From Aquificaceae bacterium (GTDB lineage: Bacteria > Aquificota > Aquificia > Aquificales > Aquificaceae), in contig WFOY01000150.1 of NCBI GenBank assembly GCA_015487835.1, forward strand, positions 1 to 5,727: 5,727 bases of DNA. The letters run 5' to 3'. Both the position numbers and the translations under genes were made by a program. Position 1 is the stretch's first letter. The number at the start of each line of letters is the position of its first letter. Positions 4,218 to 5,727 of this stretch are shown here, in pieces. The notes under the pieces were generated by a model. That model was not told the origin of the DNA. It saw only the letters and a list, made by a program, of their open reading frames with translations, and did not search any database.

Positions 4218-5387
4218 ATGAAGAAGAGCTACTTAGCAGCGGCAGCCATACTGGGTGCAGCAGTTTTCGCAGGTGAGGCACACGCGGTCAAGATTGACCT
4301 CGGTAACGGTAAGTCCTTCAAGATGGGCGTGAGGGGTGTCATCTACGCTGAGATCCCCGGTAAGAGGAAAAACAATCAGAAGAGCGATATCACTTTTGCC
4401 CACAAGTTTGCAAGGTTCTATGCCAAGGGTAAGCTCAACAAGATGATCAGCTTCGGCTTCCAGACGGAGTTCAGTAAATTTGACTCAAAAGCAGAAATCA
4501 TAGACTCCTTCCTGAACATCAAGTTTGCCAATGAATTTAACGTTATAGCCGGTTCCTACAAGGTTCCCTTTGAGAGGCACTCCGGTATAAACTCTGGATG
4601 GGCTGTCCTCTTCCCGATGCCCTTTGAGTACGGTAAATTTAAGTATACTGGTACTGATTCTAATGATTATAAGCTCTCCTCTGCATTTACAAATCCTGTT
4701 GATAAAACACACAAACCTTTCAGGTCTGGTTCCCGTTCCGCAGGTCTCACCTTCTGGGGTAACGTAGCGGGAGGACTGTTTAAGTACTATGTGGGTGTGT
4801 TTGATACACTCGGAAAGCCTGCTGGATCTTCCGATCCCAAGCCGGCTTATGCTATAAGGGTTCAGTTCACGCCAACGATGGCAGGCTTCAAGCCTGAAAA
4901 AGGCTACGTCCTTAAGGACACCTATACAGGTAAGAAGAATGTACTTACCGTGGGTCTTGCTTATGTAAGCCAAGGTTACCATTCTTCTGGTAATAAAACT
5001 CAGAAATCCTACGGCGTGGACGTTCTCTGGGAGCAGAACCTGGGCGGTGTGGTTCCCAACCTGTCCGCTGGCTATGTAAAGCATAAAGACTGGGGAGGTA
5101 AAAGCGGTAAGGACAGGACAGGTTTTATCGTTCAGGGCGGTGTTATGTTCAACGTAAATACGATCCTTGGTAAGCCTGCACTGGTTGCCAAGTATACCCA
5201 GACAAAGGAGAAGAACAGCTGGAAGGTTAAGAACTTTGGTGTCGCTGTGAACATGTACCTCCATGGACCCACAAACAGGATAGCCCTCGGTGTTAACAAC
5301 GTGAAGGTCAGCAACGCCCCTGCTAAACCCAGCGACGTAAAAGATTCCTACACCGATGTAAAGCTCGCACTCTTCTACAACTTCTAA
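4218..5387 (+). CDS. Outer-membrane beta-barrel porin (phosphate-selective porin O/P-like)
   Basis: 389 aa. A clear signal peptide (MKKSYLAAAAILGAAVFAGEAHA) with cleavage likely after AHA at residue 23 leaves about 366 aa. The mature protein has alternating polar and hydrophobic residues typical of beta strands, many Gly, Tyr, Phe and Lys, no Cys, and ends in LALFYNF with the terminal Phe that marks barrel proteins for outer-membrane assembly. The pattern of GKLNKMISFGFQTEF, FNVIAGSYKVPFERHSG and GSRSAGLTFWG resembles the OprO/OprP porin group, in which an arm GxxxxPF precedes a loop. The high Lys content suggests an anion-friendly channel, which is inference. Codon use differs from the neighbours: Gly is mostly GGT/GGC here against GGG/GGA in the glcD-like gene, as expected for a highly expressed gene. 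It is a single transcription unit with its own promoter and terminator. Confidence 0.85.
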   Translation: MKKSYLAAAAILGAAVFAGEAHAVKIDLGNGKSFKMGVRGVIYAEIPGKRKNNQKSDITFAHKFARFYAKGKLNKMISFGFQTEFSKFDSKAEIIDSFLNIKFANEFNVIAGSYKVPFERHSGINSGWAVLFPMPFEYGKFKYTGTDSNDYKLSSAFTNPVDKTHKPFRSGSRSAGLTFWGNVAGGLFKYYVGVFDTLGKPAGSSDPKPAYAIRVQFTPTMAGFKPEKGYVLKDTYTGKKNVLTVGLAYVSQGYHSSGNKTQKSYGVDVLWEQNLGGVVPNLSAGYVKHKDWGGKSGKDRTGFIVQGGVMFNVNTILGKPALVAKYTQTKEKNSWKVKNFGVAVNMYLHGPTNRIALGVNNVKVSNAPAKPSDVKDSYTDVKLALFYNF

Positions 5388-5408
5388 CAACCGACCCACG
5401 ATATCCCG

Positions 5409-5433
5409 GCCCCGCTTCGTGCGGGGCTTTTTT
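5409..5433 (+). terminator. Rho-independent terminator after the porin gene
   Basis: A perfect 7-bp GC-rich stem, GCCCCGC (5409-5415) and GCGGGGC (5421-5427), with loop TTCGT, is followed by six T (5428-5433). It lies 21 bp after the porin stop codon. Confidence 0.95.
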
Positions 5434-5442
5434 GTTTGAACT

Positions 5443-5643
5443 ATGAACTACGGACTAAAGAGGGCTTTCCTTACTACCATAGACATATCAAAAGCCATAG
5501 CAGGCGGTTCCTACATCGCTTCTTTCGTAGGCTACATACTGCAAAAGAGAGAGGAGAGTTGGATCCTTCTGTTCATAGGATTAACTTTCACTTTGATCGC
5601 TCTTGGCTTATCTTATTTGTATGGTAGGAGGTATAGAGAATGA
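5443..5643 (+). CDS. Small predicted membrane protein, two membrane segments, unknown function
   Basis: 66 aa, not recognised. Hydrophobic stretches at about 14-33 (DISKAIAGGSYIASFVGYIL) and 40-60 (around WILLFIGLTFTLIALGLSYLY) suggest two membrane helices joined by a short charged turn QKREES, ending in a basic tail GRRYRE. The ATG at 5443 is the only usable start: an in-frame stop (TGA at 5437-5439) lies just upstream and no ATG, GTG or TTG follows for many codons. It starts 9 bp after the porin terminator T-tract, with no Shine-Dalgarno and no clear promoter in between, so how it is expressed is unclear. The stop overlaps the start of the next gene as ATGA, which supports this frame being real. 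A competing overlapping frame (5436-5627) has no such support. Confidence 0.6.
   Translation: MNYGLKRAFLTTIDISKAIAGGSYIASFVGYILQKREESWILLFIGLTFTLIALGLSYLYGRRYRE
5626..5631 (+). promoter_or_regulatory. Ribosome binding site of the last small gene
   Basis: AGGAGG lies 8 nt before the ATG at 5640, inside the 3' end of the preceding small gene. It decides the start of a gene whose ATG overlaps the previous stop (ATGA). Confidence 0.75.
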
Positions 5644-5727
5644 ATACCGACCTTATTCTGGCTGGTATAGTACTACTTGTATTCTTTCTAATTATCAGTA
5701 CCATTATAGTCACCTTATCTTACAGAG
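5640..5727 (+). CDS. Membrane protein N-terminus, unknown function, cut by window edge
   Basis: 29 codons are visible before the right edge. The sequence MNTDLILAGIVLLVFF continues into LIISTIIVTLSYR, one hydrophobic helix at about 5-27, either a membrane anchor or an uncleaved signal. A strong AGGAGG 8 nt upstream and the 4-bp ATGA overlap with the preceding small membrane-protein gene show translational coupling and a shared operon. Too little is present to name a family. Confidence 0.65.
   Translation, partial: MNTDLILAGIVLLVFFLIISTIIVTLSYR

Noticed and set aside
4485..5399. 304-codon open frame on the minus strand opposite the porin
   Set aside because: It is antisense to a well-supported porin, has no SD or promoter, and its translation shows no recognisable domain; it is open because of the porin's codon use.
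1..5727. tRNA, rRNA, insertion sequence or CRISPR array
   Set aside because: No tRNA-like cloverleaf, transposase, terminal inverted repeats or regularly spaced repeats were seen on either strand.

Overview
The window looks like chromosomal DNA of a thermophilic bacterium, most likely of the Aquificales (Aquifex/Hydrogenobacter/Thermocrinis type). This is inferred from protein style and codon use: AGG/AGA dominate for Arg, ATA is common for Ile, proteins are rich in Lys/Glu/Arg, genes are tightly packed and overlapping, and spacers are very short. No rRNA or other marker gene is present, so the placement is an inference.

Layout. (1) 1-530, minus: 5' part of sppA, a membrane-anchored S49 signal peptide peptidase, running off the left edge. 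(2) 554-1948, plus: a glycolate oxidase GlcD / D-lactate dehydrogenase-type flavoprotein, divergent from sppA with only 23 bp between start codons. (3) 1920-3027, minus: leuD (isopropylmalate isomerase small subunit) followed, with a 32-bp overlap, by a YrdC/Sua5-family gene (tsaC-like) whose 3' end overlaps the 3' end of glcD by 29 bp. (4) 3028-3178: divergent regulatory region with a strong inverted repeat. (5) 3179-5387, plus: an exported DsrE-like protein, a small coiled-coil protein with 7/11-residue periodicity, and an outer-membrane porin with its own textbook promoter and Rho-independent terminator. (6) 5443-5727, plus: two overlapping small membrane-protein genes, the second cut by the right edge.

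Function. The left half is housekeeping: membrane protein turnover, 2-hydroxyacid oxidation, leucine biosynthesis and probably tRNA t6A synthesis. The right half is envelope-oriented: a periplasmic DsrE-like protein, a porin and small membrane proteins. The coiled-coil protein has no export signal. Whether these right-half genes form one functional system is not shown by the sequence.

The most striking non-coding pattern is that three genes (glcD, leuD, the coiled-coil gene) have a -10-like hexamer exactly 6 nt before the ATG and no well-placed Shine-Dalgarno, as expected for leaderless mRNAs. sppA has a similar but weaker arrangement with 7 nt. In contrast, the dsrE-like gene, the porin and the last small gene have strong GGAGG ribosome binding sites. 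The tsaC-like protein also has Val in place of the conserved first Lys of the family's KxR motif.
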